From UBA6624 sp964507645 (GTDB lineage: Bacteria; UBP7; UBA6624), in NCBI GenBank assembly GCA_964507645.1, contig CAZDPU010000006.1, forward strand, positions 1-46,319: 46,319 bases of DNA, read 5' to 3'. A program made the position numbers and the translations under genes. This document shows, piece after piece, positions 1 to 7,631 of the stretch; position 1 is the first letter of the stretch, and each line of letters opens with the position of its first letter. The notes beneath the pieces were generated by a model. That model did no database searches, was not told the origin of the DNA, and saw nothing but the letters and a program-made list of their open reading frames with translations.

Positions 1-1
1 A

Positions 2-85
2 AAGGTTGAAGAGACCAAGGAAGAGGTCAAGGCAGTTGAAGAGACCAAGGAAGAAGATGCAGGAGAGAATAAAGATGGCAATTAA
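2..85 (+). CDS. rplC: 50S ribosomal protein L3, C-terminal tail only (partial)
   Basis: This frame is open from the left edge and ends at TAA 83-85. It encodes 27 residues that are almost all Glu, Lys and Ala, including two copies of VEETKEE. The position directly before L4, overlapping its start by 11 bases, is where rplC lies in every S10-type operon, so I infer the tail of L3. The conserved L3 barrel lies outside the window, so the assignment rests on context. An acidic Glu/Lys C-terminal extension occurs on L3 in several phyla. Confidence 0.7.
   Translation, partial: KVEETKEEVKAVEETKEEDAGENKDGN
5..54 (+). repeat. Direct repeat (period 30 bases) in the L3 acidic tail
   Basis: Bases 5-24 and 35-54 are identical over 20 bases and keep the reading frame, giving two copies of VEETKEE. 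It probably arose by in-frame tandem duplication. More copies could lie to the left of the window. Confidence 0.85.
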
Positions 86-701
86 ATCTGCACTTTACGA
101 CAAGGCTGGAAAAGAGTTGAAAAAGCTTACCCTTGCTAAGAGTATTTTTGGAAATGACTGGAATCCTTCTCTTGTAAGCTTGGCTTATCGTGTTCAGGTT
201 AACAACGGTAAAGATCTGGCTGGTTCTTCAAAAAATAGATCTGCTGTAAGAGCTTCTACAAAAAAAATATACAGACAAAAAGGAACTGGTAATGCAAGGG
301 CTGGTGCAATAACTGCAGGACAGAGAGTTGGTGGGGGAACAATACATGGACCCCATCCAAGAAACCCTTCTCTAAAGATGAATAAAAAAGCTGGAAAGAA
401 AGCTTTAATGTCTGCCTTAAGCAAGAAATTTTCTGATGGAGAGGTTAAGTTTGTTGAAATTCCAAAATGGAAAAGCATTTCGATAAAAAATGCTATTTCT
501 CTTTTGGAAAAAAATGGAATCAAAGGAAAAACTCTTATTTTGCATAATGAGAATCAAAGCATTGCAAATCATTCTTTTAAGAATATAAAAAATGTTAGGT
601 TTTATGGTGGAGAAAGGGTGAATATTGGAGATTTGCTAAGGTATAGGAATTTGGTTATTTCATCTGACGCATTAAAAACTATTGAGGAGATTTGGAAATG
701 A
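75..701 (+). CDS. rplD: 50S ribosomal protein L4
   Basis: 208 residues. L4 binds 23S rRNA early in 50S assembly, and its extended loop lines the peptide exit tunnel. The loop signature KGTGNARAG followed by a GGG..HGPHPR segment is visible around residues 65-95. The frame is open further left through a TTG at 6, but ATG 75 gives the family N-terminus (MAIKSALYD), and the upstream part is L3 coding sequence in another frame. It overlaps the L3 stop and ends inside the start of L23, so translation is probably coupled. Confidence 0.95.
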   Translation: MAIKSALYDKAGKELKKLTLAKSIFGNDWNPSLVSLAYRVQVNNGKDLAGSSKNRSAVRASTKKIYRQKGTGNARAGAITAGQRVGGGTIHGPHPRNPSLKMNKKAGKKALMSALSKKFSDGEVKFVEIPKWKSISIKNAISLLEKNGIKGKTLILHNENQSIANHSFKNIKNVRFYGGERVNIGDLLRYRNLVISSDALKTIEEIWK

Positions 702-1009
702 TTGCTTCATCTGACGTTCTTGTAAAGCCAATAATTTCTGAGAAGACAATGGATTTAGCTATGAATGAAAACTCTTATACTTTTCAAGTTTCCTCAAGAG
801 CAACAAAAACAGACATAAAAAATGCAGTTAAAAAAGAATTAAAAATAAAGAAAATTCTTTCCGTAAGAATTGTTAAAAACCCTGGAAAAAAGAGATCCAG
901 GAGAACACCTAAAGGAGGAGTGGCATTTGGAAAAACATCTAGAAGAATCAAAGCTATTGTTAGAGTTGCTTCAGATGAAGATTTAATGAGTCATTTTCAG
1001 CCCGGATAA
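698..1009 (+). CDS. rplW: 50S ribosomal protein L23
   Basis: 103 residues. L23 sits at the tunnel exit and docks trigger factor and SRP. The N-terminal block VLVKPIISEKTM with N-Y-F-V, and the KKRSRRTPKGG loop, are typical. I chose ATG 698, with GAGGAG at 684-689 eight bases upstream; an in-frame TTG at 692 is less likely. The ATG overlaps the L4 stop (699-701). Confidence 0.95.
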   Translation: MIASSDVLVKPIISEKTMDLAMNENSYTFQVSSRATKTDIKNAVKKELKIKKILSVRIVKNPGKKRSRRTPKGGVAFGKTSRRIKAIVRVASDEDLMSHFQPG

Positions 1010-1012
1010 ACC

Positions 1013-1837
1013 ATGCCGATAAAAAGATATAAACCGAAAACACCTTCTTTAAGGTCAATTGTCCGAATAGACAAAAGCCATCTTGCTGATAAGCCTGGTG
1101 GAGGGTCGTTGGTAAAAGGTAAGAAAAAAAATAGCGGTAGGAATAATCTTGGAAGGATAACCACAAGACATAGAGGTGGAGGAAATAAAAACAAATACAG
1201 AATGATAGATTTCAGAAGGAAAAAAAGAGATGTTCCGGCAAAGGTTGTTCAGATTGAATATGATCCAAATAGAACTGCTTTTATTGCTCTTATATGTTAT
1301 TTAGATGGTGAGAAGAGTTATATTCTTGCTCCAACAGGTCTTGAACCAGGAGCAATGGTTGTTTCCGCAGAAAAAGCTCCAAATAGACCAGGGAATGCAA
1401 TGCCTTTAGCTTCTATAAGGACAGGTTCTTTTATACATTCTGTTGAACTAAGGCCAGGACAAGGAGGACTTCTTGCAAGAAGTGCTGGAAGTTTTGCTAT
1501 TTTGAAAAATAAAGAAGGTGGATGGGGCTTTATCGAACTTCCAAGTGGAGAATTGAGGAAAGTCCCTCTTTCATGTTATGCAACAATTGGAAGGCTTTCC
1601 AACGTTGAACACAATTTGGAAAAGTGGGGAAATGCAGGAAGGAAAAGACACAAAGGTTGGAGGCCGACTGTAAGAGGGATGATTATGAATCCTTGTGACC
1701 ACCCTAATGGTGGTGGTGAAGGTAGGCAAAAAGGAAAAATATTAAGAACTCCTTGGGGTAAGGTTGCTAGAGGACCCAAAACAAGAACAAGTAGACCTAG
1801 TGACAAACATATCTTAAGGTCTAGAAGGAAGAAATAA
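1013..1837 (+). CDS. rplB: 50S ribosomal protein L2
   Basis: 274 residues, the usual family length. L2 binds 23S rRNA domain IV, helps subunit association and is needed for peptidyl transferase assembly. RHRGGGNKNKYR near residue 50 and the conserved CDHPNGGGEGR motif near residue 230, which carries the functional His, are both present. The stop shares one base with the S19 start. Of roughly 33 Arg codons only one is CGN. Confidence 0.97.
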   Translation: MPIKRYKPKTPSLRSIVRIDKSHLADKPGGGSLVKGKKKNSGRNNLGRITTRHRGGGNKNKYRMIDFRRKKRDVPAKVVQIEYDPNRTAFIALICYLDGEKSYILAPTGLEPGAMVVSAEKAPNRPGNAMPLASIRTGSFIHSVELRPGQGGLLARSAGSFAILKNKEGGWGFIELPSGELRKVPLSCYATIGRLSNVEHNLEKWGNAGRKRHKGWRPTVRGMIMNPCDHPNGGGEGRQKGKILRTPWGKVARGPKTRTSRPSDKHILRSRRKK

Positions 1838-2106
1838 TGGCTAAAAAATCACCTTATATCGAACCAAGTTTGGTTAAAAAGATTGTCAAAGCTAAAGCAA
1901 GTGGATCAAGAGACCCAATTAGAACCTGGTCTAGGAGGTCAACAATTCATCCAGAAATGGTTGGTCTGACTTTCGAGGTTCATAATGGAAGAAGGTTTGA
2001 CAAGGTTTATGTAAACGAATCAATGGTCGGACATAAATTAGGTGAATTTGCTTTGACTAGAAGATTTGGTGGCCATAAGAAGGGTGGCAAGAAAGATGAT
2101 GAGTAA
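1837..2106 (+). CDS. rpsS: 30S ribosomal protein S19
   Basis: 89 residues. S19 lies in the 30S head and forms a complex with S13 near the A-site finger. The core RTWSRRSTIHPEMVGLTF, then FV-type strands and VGHKLGEFALTRRF, fit the family closely. It overlaps L2 by one base (TAATG) and its last codons overlap the L22 start. Confidence 0.96.
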   Translation: MAKKSPYIEPSLVKKIVKAKASGSRDPIRTWSRRSTIHPEMVGLTFEVHNGRRFDKVYVNESMVGHKLGEFALTRRFGGHKKGGKKDDE

Positions 2107-2452
2107 TATTATGCCTAGATCAAAAGGCGTAAACCTACGCTGTAAACCAGAAATGATTAATCGTGCTGCTCAAAGAATTAGAGGAAACCTTGTTTCAGAT
2201 GCTATTGTTAGGCTTACAAGTCAGCAAGATAAAGCAAGCAGGCTTTTACTCAGACTATTGAATGAGGCAATTGCAAATGCTGAACATAATTTGGAGATGC
2301 CAAGTGCAAACCTTGTTGTTTCTTATGTGAATGTTGGAAGAGGCGTTTCTATGAAGAGGTTTAGACCTGTCATGAGAGGGATGGCTCACAAATACAAAAA
2401 AAGAACTACAAACGTAGAGATTATTTTAGGCAGGGGTGAAAACGATGGGTAA
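2099..2452 (+). CDS. rplV: 50S ribosomal protein L22
   Basis: 117 residues from ATG 2099. L22 has a globular domain on the 50S surface and a beta-hairpin in the exit tunnel. The C-terminal hairpin region RFRPVMRGMAHKYKKRTTNVEIIL is diagnostic. The start is uncertain: ATG 2096 and 2099 are adjacent, and ATG 2111 would give 113 residues, nearer the usual length. I kept 2099 because it allows coupling with the S19 stop at 2104-2106. The end overlaps the S3 start. Confidence 0.93.
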   Translation: MSNIMPRSKGVNLRCKPEMINRAAQRIRGNLVSDAIVRLTSQQDKASRLLLRLLNEAIANAEHNLEMPSANLVVSYVNVGRGVSMKRFRPVMRGMAHKYKKRTTNVEIILGRGENDG

Positions 2453-3113
2453 TAAGATAAATGCTAACGGTTTTAGAGTAGGGGTTTATCACAAAGCCAC
2501 AAGGACTGGGAGAGGATGGAATGCAACATGGTTCCCAGCGAAAAATAAAGATTATGCAAAATTGATTGAAGCTGATCACATTATAAGAAAAGTAATAAAG
2601 GAAAGACATCAGGATTCAGCGGTTCAAAAGGTTGAAATTATTCGAACAGTTGCTCCTAGGGGCGCAGATGTTGTTGAAATAGCTGTCCATACAGCAAGGC
2701 CGGGTGCTCTTATCGGAAAGAAAGGTGCTTCAATTGATGCAACAGTAACACACCTGAAAGGCCTTTTGCCAAATCAGAGAATAACAATCAAAGCTGTTGA
2801 AATTAGGGATCCAGATATATATGCAAATGTTGTTGCCGATTCTGTTAGAAGGCAACTTGAAGCAAGGAAAGCTACAAGAAGAATCATGAAGCAGGTTGTT
2901 GATGCAGCTATTGCTGGTGGAGCAAAAGGATGTAAATTGGAAATTGCTGGAAGAGTTGATGGTGCTGAAATAGCCAGGACAATGAAGTATTCTGAAGGTT
3001 CCGTACCTCGTCACACATTAAGAGCAAATGTTGATTTTGGTTTTGCTGAAGCATGGACGAAGTATGGAATATTGGGTGTCAAAGTTTGGATATATAGAGG
3101 AGACGAAGACTAA
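2445..3113 (+). CDS. rpsC: 30S ribosomal protein S3
   Basis: 222 residues. S3 forms part of the mRNA entry channel and helicase. A type II KH domain with GALIGKKG (GxxG loop) lies near residues 75-90, and the C-terminal domain ends with TKYGILGVKVWIYRGD. I chose ATG 2445, preceded by AGGGGTG at 2432-2438, giving the family N-terminus MGNKINANGFRVG; an in-frame GTG at 2436 would add three residues. It overlaps L22 by 8 bases and L16 by one. Confidence 0.96.
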   Translation: MGNKINANGFRVGVYHKATRTGRGWNATWFPAKNKDYAKLIEADHIIRKVIKERHQDSAVQKVEIIRTVAPRGADVVEIAVHTARPGALIGKKGASIDATVTHLKGLLPNQRITIKAVEIRDPDIYANVVADSVRRQLEARKATRRIMKQVVDAAIAGGAKGCKLEIAGRVDGAEIARTMKYSEGSVPRHTLRANVDFGFAEAWTKYGILGVKVWIYRGDED

Positions 3114-3550
3114 TGCCTTTATTGCAACCGAAGAGATGGAAATACCTAAAGGCCTTTAGGGGTAGAAATAGAGGAAAATCCATAAAGGGCAATAATTTAG
3201 CTTTTGGAGAGTTTGGAGTAAGGTCTAATGGAAATGGAAGAATGACTTCTAGGCAAATTGAATCTATCCGTGTTTTGATAAGAAGAAAAATTGGAGATAA
3301 GGCAAAAATGTGGACTAGGGTTTTTCCAGATCTGCCAATAACAAAGCATCCTTTAGAGGCAAGAATGGGTAAAGGAAAAGGTGCTGTTGAAAGATATGAA
3401 GCAAGAATAAAAAGAGGACAGATTCTTTTTGAGGTTGCTGGTGTTCCTAGCAAACAGGCGAAAGAGGCTTTGTCAAAAGTTAGACACAAAATCAGTTTGC
3501 CTGTAAGCGTTATTACTTTAAAAAGCGGAGAGGGGAAACCATGGCAATAA
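3113..3550 (+). CDS. rplP: 50S ribosomal protein L16
   Basis: 145 residues. L16 contacts A-site tRNA and is needed late in 50S assembly. The N-terminus MPLLQPKRWKYLKAFRG, the AFGEFGV segment, and the later PLEARMGKGKGAVE and LFEVAGVP blocks fit the family. The start codon shares a base with the S3 stop, and the end overlaps L29 by 10 bases. Confidence 0.96.
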   Translation: MPLLQPKRWKYLKAFRGRNRGKSIKGNNLAFGEFGVRSNGNGRMTSRQIESIRVLIRRKIGDKAKMWTRVFPDLPITKHPLEARMGKGKGAVERYEARIKRGQILFEVAGVPSKQAKEALSKVRHKISLPVSVITLKSGEGKPWQ

Positions 3551-3744
3551 AGAAAAAAGAATTTGACCAACTCTCCTCAATGAAGGATTCAAAATTAGTG
3601 AAAGAGATAAGAAAAGCAAAAAAAGATTTGATGGAAATCAGATTCGATTCTGCCAGATCAGGTACAGCTCCTGCAGGAAAAATAAGATCTTTGAAGAAGA
3701 GAATTGCAAGAGCAAAAACTTTGCTTGGGAGAAATTCAAAATGA
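3541..3744 (+). CDS. rpmC: 50S ribosomal protein L29
   Basis: 67 residues, normal for this small two-helix protein next to the exit tunnel. The pattern KDLMEIRFDSARSG followed by IRSLKKRIARAKTLL is typical. It starts inside the L16 coding end and finishes in an ATGA overlap with S17. Confidence 0.92.
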   Translation: MAIKKKEFDQLSSMKDSKLVKEIRKAKKDLMEIRFDSARSGTAPAGKIRSLKKRIARAKTLLGRNSK

Positions 3745-3986
3745 CACAACAAAAACTACAAGGAAAGGTTATAAAAATAAGTGGAGAAAAAAGTGTTAAG
3801 GTTTTGGTTACAAGACAAACTGTACACCCTAAGTTTAAAAAGAGGTTGCTCAGGTCTAAAAAATATTTAGTTCATGACGAAGCATCTTCTTCAAAGGTTG
3901 GAGATTTTGTTGAGATCATTTCCTGCCTTCCTGTTTCAAAAAGAAAAAATTTCAAAATAAATAAAATTCTAGAGGGTAAGAAATGA
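3741..3986 (+). CDS. rpsQ: 30S ribosomal protein S17
   Basis: 81 residues. S17 is an OB-fold primary binder of 16S rRNA. LQGKVIKISGEKSVKVLVTR, HPKFKKRL..SKKYLVHDE and GDFVEIISCLPVSKRKNF match the family. It is linked by ATGA overlaps to L29 upstream and L14 downstream, so translational coupling is expected. Confidence 0.95.
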   Translation: MTQQKLQGKVIKISGEKSVKVLVTRQTVHPKFKKRLLRSKKYLVHDEASSSKVGDFVEIISCLPVSKRKNFKINKILEGKK

Positions 3987-4351
3987 TTCAGCAAGAAAGT
4001 ATTTTAAATTGTGCTGATAATTCAGGCGCTAGGAGGCTTCAGTGCATCCGTGTTCTTGGGGGAACAAGAAAAAGGTATGCAAGGATTGGAGACATGATTG
4101 TTTGTTCAATTAAATCAGCTTTACCTGAAGGAATGGTACAAAAGAAGCAGATAGTAAGAGCTGTTGTCGTCAGAACTGTTGCAAAATCAAGAAGAGATGA
4201 TGGTAGCAATATCAGATTTGACGATAATGCATGTGTTATTTTGAATGAAGATGGAACTCCAAAAGGAACAAGGATATTTGGTCCAGTTGGAAGAGAGTTA
4301 AGGCATAAGCTTTTTGCAAAAATTATTTCCTTAGCACCGGAGGTTCTTTAA
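3983..4351 (+). CDS. rplN: 50S ribosomal protein L14
   Basis: 122 residues, exactly the usual length. L14 is on the 50S interface and forms bridge B8 with 16S rRNA. MIQQESILNCADNSGARRLQCIRVLGG is the classic N-terminus, and GTRIFGPVGRELR and KIISLAPEVL form the conserved C-terminus. Confidence 0.97.
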   Translation: MIQQESILNCADNSGARRLQCIRVLGGTRKRYARIGDMIVCSIKSALPEGMVQKKQIVRAVVVRTVAKSRRDDGSNIRFDDNACVILNEDGTPKGTRIFGPVGRELRHKLFAKIISLAPEVL

Positions 4352-4656
4352 TGGTCGAGAGAATTAAAGTTGGAGATAAGGTTAAGGTGATTGCAGGAAA
4401 TGATTCTGGAAAAGAGGGAGAAGTTTCTTTGGTAAAGGAAGGAAGAGCAATCGTTAAAGGTCTTGGTCTTTTGGTAAGGCATAGAAAAAAGAATGGAGAA
4501 GATGGAGAGGGTTCAAAAGATGAAATTTCAAGACCAATACATCTTTCAAATTTAATGCCGATTGATTCAAAGGGAAAAGCAACAAGAACAGGAGTAAAAA
4601 TTGGAAAAGATGGAACAAAAAACAGACTTTCTAAAAAGTCAGGAGTAACTTTTTAA
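4351..4656 (+). CDS. rplX: 50S ribosomal protein L24
   Basis: 101 residues. L24 is an assembly initiator protein with a KOW motif, seen here near residues 4-30 (KVGDKVKVIAGNDSGKEGEV). The following segment (HLSNLMPID) is also typical. It shares single bases with the stop of L14 and the start of L5. Confidence 0.94.
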   Translation: MVERIKVGDKVKVIAGNDSGKEGEVSLVKEGRAIVKGLGLLVRHRKKNGEDGEGSKDEISRPIHLSNLMPIDSKGKATRTGVKIGKDGTKNRLSKKSGVTF

Positions 4657-5189
4657 TGAGATTAACAACAGATTTAATAGAAGAATTGAAATCTAAACTT
4701 GGTAGAGAGAATGTTATGTCTTTGCCTTCTTTGGAAAAAGTTGTTGTTAATGTTGGTGTAGGAGAAGCATCTGACGATAAAAAACTTTTAAATCCAGTTT
4801 TGGATCATTTAGAAATAGTAACTGGCCAGAAGCCAGTGATTACTAAGGCGAGAAATTCTGTTGCTGGTTTTAAATTGAGGGAGGGGCAGCCAATAGGTGC
4901 AAAAGTCACTCTACGTGGGAGAATGATGAATGATTTTGTAACAAGGTTGATATCTGTCGTCATTCCTAGGATTAGGGATTTCCGAGGCTTGGAAAGAAAC
5001 ATGGACGGACATGGAAATCTTACTATTGCCTTAAAAGAACAATCAGCTTTTCCGGAAATTCCTTTTGACAAGATTGGAAACAGGATAAGAGGTTTTTCTA
5101 TAACTTTTGTAACTAGCTCTAATAATGACGAAGATGGTGAAGCGCTTCTCGAATCAATTGGCGTTCCATTTAAGGAGAAAGAAGAATAA
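4656..5189 (+). CDS. rplE: 50S ribosomal protein L5
   Basis: 177 residues. L5 binds 5S rRNA and contacts P-site tRNA. VVVNVGVGEA near residue 30, the GQKPVITKARNSVAGFKLREG block and the C-terminal RGFSITFVTSSNNDEDGEALL are family hallmarks. One-base overlaps flank the gene on both sides. Confidence 0.96.
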   Translation: MRLTTDLIEELKSKLGRENVMSLPSLEKVVVNVGVGEASDDKKLLNPVLDHLEIVTGQKPVITKARNSVAGFKLREGQPIGAKVTLRGRMMNDFVTRLISVVIPRIRDFRGLERNMDGHGNLTIALKEQSAFPEIPFDKIGNRIRGFSITFVTSSNNDEDGEALLESIGVPFKEKEE

Positions 5190-5374
5190 TGGCAAAAAAA
5201 TCAATGGTTGCTAAGCAGAAAAGAAAAAATAAATACTCTGTTAGAGCATACAACAGATGCAGCAAATGTGGCAGGCCTAGAGGTTTTATGAGGATGTTTG
5301 GAATTTGCAGAATCTGTTTTAGAGAAATGGCTCATAATGGTGAAATTCCAGGAGTAAGGAAGGCAAGCTGGTGA
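5189..5374 (+). CDS. rpsN: 30S ribosomal protein S14, short zinc-binding form
   Basis: 61 residues, the length of the type-Z paralogue rather than the long (~100 residue) form. Two CxxC pairs (CSKC and CRIC) can bind one zinc. The C-terminus ends in the family motif GEIPGVRKASW. Its stop overlaps the GTG start of S8. Every Arg codon is AGA or AGG. Confidence 0.96.
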   Translation: MAKKSMVAKQKRKNKYSVRAYNRCSKCGRPRGFMRMFGICRICFREMAHNGEIPGVRKASW

Positions 5375-5784
5375 CACATTCAGATCCAATATCAGATTTG
5401 TTAATAAGAATAAAGAATGCTGGAAACAGAAGTCATACTTCAACAAAGATTCCACATTTTAATTTTGGGGAAAGTATTTTGTCCGTCCTGAAATCAGAAG
5501 GTTGGATTGTTGGTTATAAAGTTATAGGTGAAAAGCAGCCAGGAAAATTTCTAATTGTTAATTTGAAATACACAATTTCTGATTCTGGAGACAGGATTCC
5601 TCTTATACAGAATTTGAAAAGAATAAGCAAGCCAAGCAGAAGGGTTTACTTAAAGAAGGACGAGGTCAAAAAGGTTTTAAATGGCTTGGGTACAGGCTTG
5701 ATTTCAACACCCCAAGGGCTTCTTCCTGATAGAGAGGCTCAAAAGAAAGGCTTAGGTGGCGAATATGTGGCGGTTATAACATGA
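5371..5784 (+). CDS. rpsH: 30S ribosomal protein S8
   Basis: 137 residues. S8 binds the central domain of 16S rRNA and is often the autoregulator of spc-type operons. The N-terminus (DPISDLLIRIKNAG), the segment RISKPSRRVYLKKDEV and the C-terminal GLGGEYVAVI match the family. The start is GTG 5371, which overlaps the S14 stop and is preceded by a purine-rich GGAGTAAGGAAGG. Confidence 0.95.
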   Translation: MTHSDPISDLLIRIKNAGNRSHTSTKIPHFNFGESILSVLKSEGWIVGYKVIGEKQPGKFLIVNLKYTISDSGDRIPLIQNLKRISKPSRRVYLKKDEVKKVLNGLGTGLISTPQGLLPDREAQKKGLGGEYVAVIT

Positions 5785-6314
5785 GCAGAATAGGAAGAAA
5801 GGCGATAGATATTCCAATGGGTGTTGAAGTTACGGAATCTCCAGGGCTTGTAGAGGTCAAAGGACCAAAGGGTGTTTTGAAAGTCAAAACCTTCAAAGGC
5901 ATCACTTTCAAACAAGAAGAGAAGAAGATCATTGTTGAAAGCAAGAATAAAAATTCTAAAAATTTTTATGGAACTTTTAGGTCTTTGTTAAATAGCGCTG
6001 TTATAGGTGTTTCCAAAGGGTTTTCTTACATTCTTGAAGCGGATGGTCCTGGTTATAGAGTTTCTACATCAGGAAAGAAATTGGTTATAAAAGCTGGATT
6101 TTCACATGATGTAAATTTAGATATACCAGAATTTGTTGATGTAGAAGTGACTAAGGGAGAAATAAAGGTTTCTGGGATAAACAAGCAAGATGTTGGTGGT
6201 TTTTGTGATCAAATCATGAAAATAAGACCTGTGGAGCCTTACAAGCTTCAGGGTATAAAAAGAAAAGACGTAATCTATATAAAGAAGAAAAGAAGAGTTG
6301 TTGAGGCTGCTTAA
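5781..6314 (+). CDS. rplF: 50S ribosomal protein L6
   Basis: 177 residues. L6 is a two-domain protein at the base of the L7/L12 stalk. MSRIGRKAIDIPMGVEV begins domain 1, and EADGPGYRVS leads into domain 2. The C-terminus keeps the RPVEPYKLQGIKRKD block, although the usual YKGKGIRY is altered to YKLQGIKR. ATGA overlap with S8. Confidence 0.95.
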   Translation: MSRIGRKAIDIPMGVEVTESPGLVEVKGPKGVLKVKTFKGITFKQEEKKIIVESKNKNSKNFYGTFRSLLNSAVIGVSKGFSYILEADGPGYRVSTSGKKLVIKAGFSHDVNLDIPEFVDVEVTKGEIKVSGINKQDVGGFCDQIMKIRPVEPYKLQGIKRKDVIYIKKKRRVVEAA

Positions 6315-6319
6315 AAATC

Positions 6320-6679
6320 ATGAAAGATATAAGAAGAATAAAAAGAATTGCAAGGCATAAGAGAATCAGAAGAACCTTGAATGGCACTTCATCTCATCCA
6401 AGGCTGACTGTTTTTAGGAGCCATAAGGAAATTTATGCTCAGATAATTGATGATGTTTCCAGGACTACATTGTGTTCTGCTTCAAGCATAGACAAAGATT
6501 TAAGAAAAAAATGCAAAGATTCAAAACCTCTGGATGTTGCTAAGTTAGTTGGAGAAACTATTGCGAAAAGAGCTCTAAAGAAAGGAGTTAAAGGAATCGT
6601 CTTTGATAGAGGCGGTTATAAATATCATGGGAGGGTTGCTTCTTTGGCAAATGCAGTTAGAGAAGTTATTAAGTTTTAA
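6320..6679 (+). CDS. rplR: 50S ribosomal protein L18
   Basis: 119 residues. L18 binds 5S rRNA with L5. PRLTVFRSHKEIYAQIIDD, VGETIAKRALKKGVKGIVFDRGGYKYHGRV and the C-terminal ANAVREVIKF are conserved family blocks. Five bases separate it from L6, and it shares one base with S5. Confidence 0.96.
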   Translation: MKDIRRIKRIARHKRIRRTLNGTSSHPRLTVFRSHKEIYAQIIDDVSRTTLCSASSIDKDLRKKCKDSKPLDVAKLVGETIAKRALKKGVKGIVFDRGGYKYHGRVASLANAVREVIKF

Positions 6680-7197
6680 TGAGAACTATAAACAAAAAAG
6701 AAAAAGAATTTCAAGAGAAAGTTATTCAAATAAGGAGAGTCAGTAAAACTGTTGCTGGTGGTAAAAGGTTTAGATTTTCTGCTTTGGTTGTTGTTGGAGA
6801 TGGAAAAGGCAGATCTGGGGTAGGTTTAGGGACAGCTATTCAAACTCCTGCGGCCATAAGAAAGGCTGCTGCTTCAGCAGAAAAAACTTTATACAAACTT
6901 CCTTTAGTTAATGGAACAATTGCTCATGAGGTCAAGGGGAAACAGGGTGCAACTACAGTTCAGTTGATTCCTGCTCCTCCAGGTACTGGTGTTATTGCTG
7001 GAGCGACTGTCAGGGCTTTATGTGAAGTTGCTGGAATTAAAAATATATACACAAAGATAAGGGGTGCAGCTACTCCTTTGAATGCTGCGAAAGCAACAAT
7101 GAATGGTTTTAAATCCCTTAGGGATCCAAGAAAGCTAGCTGCCCTTAGAGGAGTTCCTGTTAGCTCTATTTGGTTCAACAAGGAGATGCCTGAATAA
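6679..7197 (+). CDS. rpsE: 30S ribosomal protein S5
   Basis: 172 residues. S5 lies in the decoding region and affects fidelity. The double-stranded-RNA-binding-like N-terminal domain shows VIQIRRVSKTVAGGKRFRF and VVGDGKGRSGVGLGTA, and the C-terminal domain shows APPGTGVIAGATVRALCEVAG. L30, which usually follows S5, is missing: the S5 stop overlaps the L15 ATG directly. Confidence 0.96.
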   Translation: MRTINKKEKEFQEKVIQIRRVSKTVAGGKRFRFSALVVVGDGKGRSGVGLGTAIQTPAAIRKAAASAEKTLYKLPLVNGTIAHEVKGKQGATTVQLIPAPPGTGVIAGATVRALCEVAGIKNIYTKIRGAATPLNAAKATMNGFKSLRDPRKLAALRGVPVSSIWFNKEMPE

Positions 7198-7631
7198 TGG
7201 ATTACAAAGATTTAGTCAAGATTACAAAAGATCGTATAAGGGTTGGCAGAGGGAAAGCTGCAAGAAGAGGCAAAACTGCTGGAAGAGGCATGAAGGGAAC
7301 AAAGTCAAGAAGTGGAGGAAAATTGCCAACAATGTTTGATGGAGGAAGCCTTCCTTATTACAGAAGAGCAAGGACCTTGGGTGGTTTTATAAATAGAAAT
7401 TCAGTTATTTACCAGGTTATAAATATTGCTGATATTAATAAAATTTTTGATGATGGAAAAAAGGTAACTGTAAAGGATTTATTGAAGAAAAAACTTGTTA
7501 GAAAAGGTTTCAAAATAAAGCTTCTTGGTAATGGGAAAATAGAAAAAAAACTTGAGATAACAGTTAACGCTGCAAGTAAAAGCGCTATCGAAAAGGTTGA
7601 AAAAGCTGGAGGAAAAGTAAACATTAAATGA
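7197..7631 (+). CDS. rplO: 50S ribosomal protein L15
   Basis: 144 residues. L15 is a late 50S assembly protein. The basic N-terminal segment RVGRGKAARRGKTAGRGMKGTKSR and the folded part with FDGGSLPYYRR and an ITVNAASKSAIEKVEKAGG end are typical. It follows S5 with a one-base overlap and reads into secY through an ATGA overlap. Confidence 0.95.
   Translation: MDYKDLVKITKDRIRVGRGKAARRGKTAGRGMKGTKSRSGGKLPTMFDGGSLPYYRRARTLGGFINRNSVIYQVINIADINKIFDDGKKVTVKDLLKKKLVRKGFKIKLLGNGKIEKKLEITVNAASKSAIEKVEKAGGKVNIK

Noticed and set aside
3079..3570. Minus-strand open frame of 163 codons in the L16-L29 region
   Set aside because: Antisense to L16 and L29, both unmistakable; no motif.
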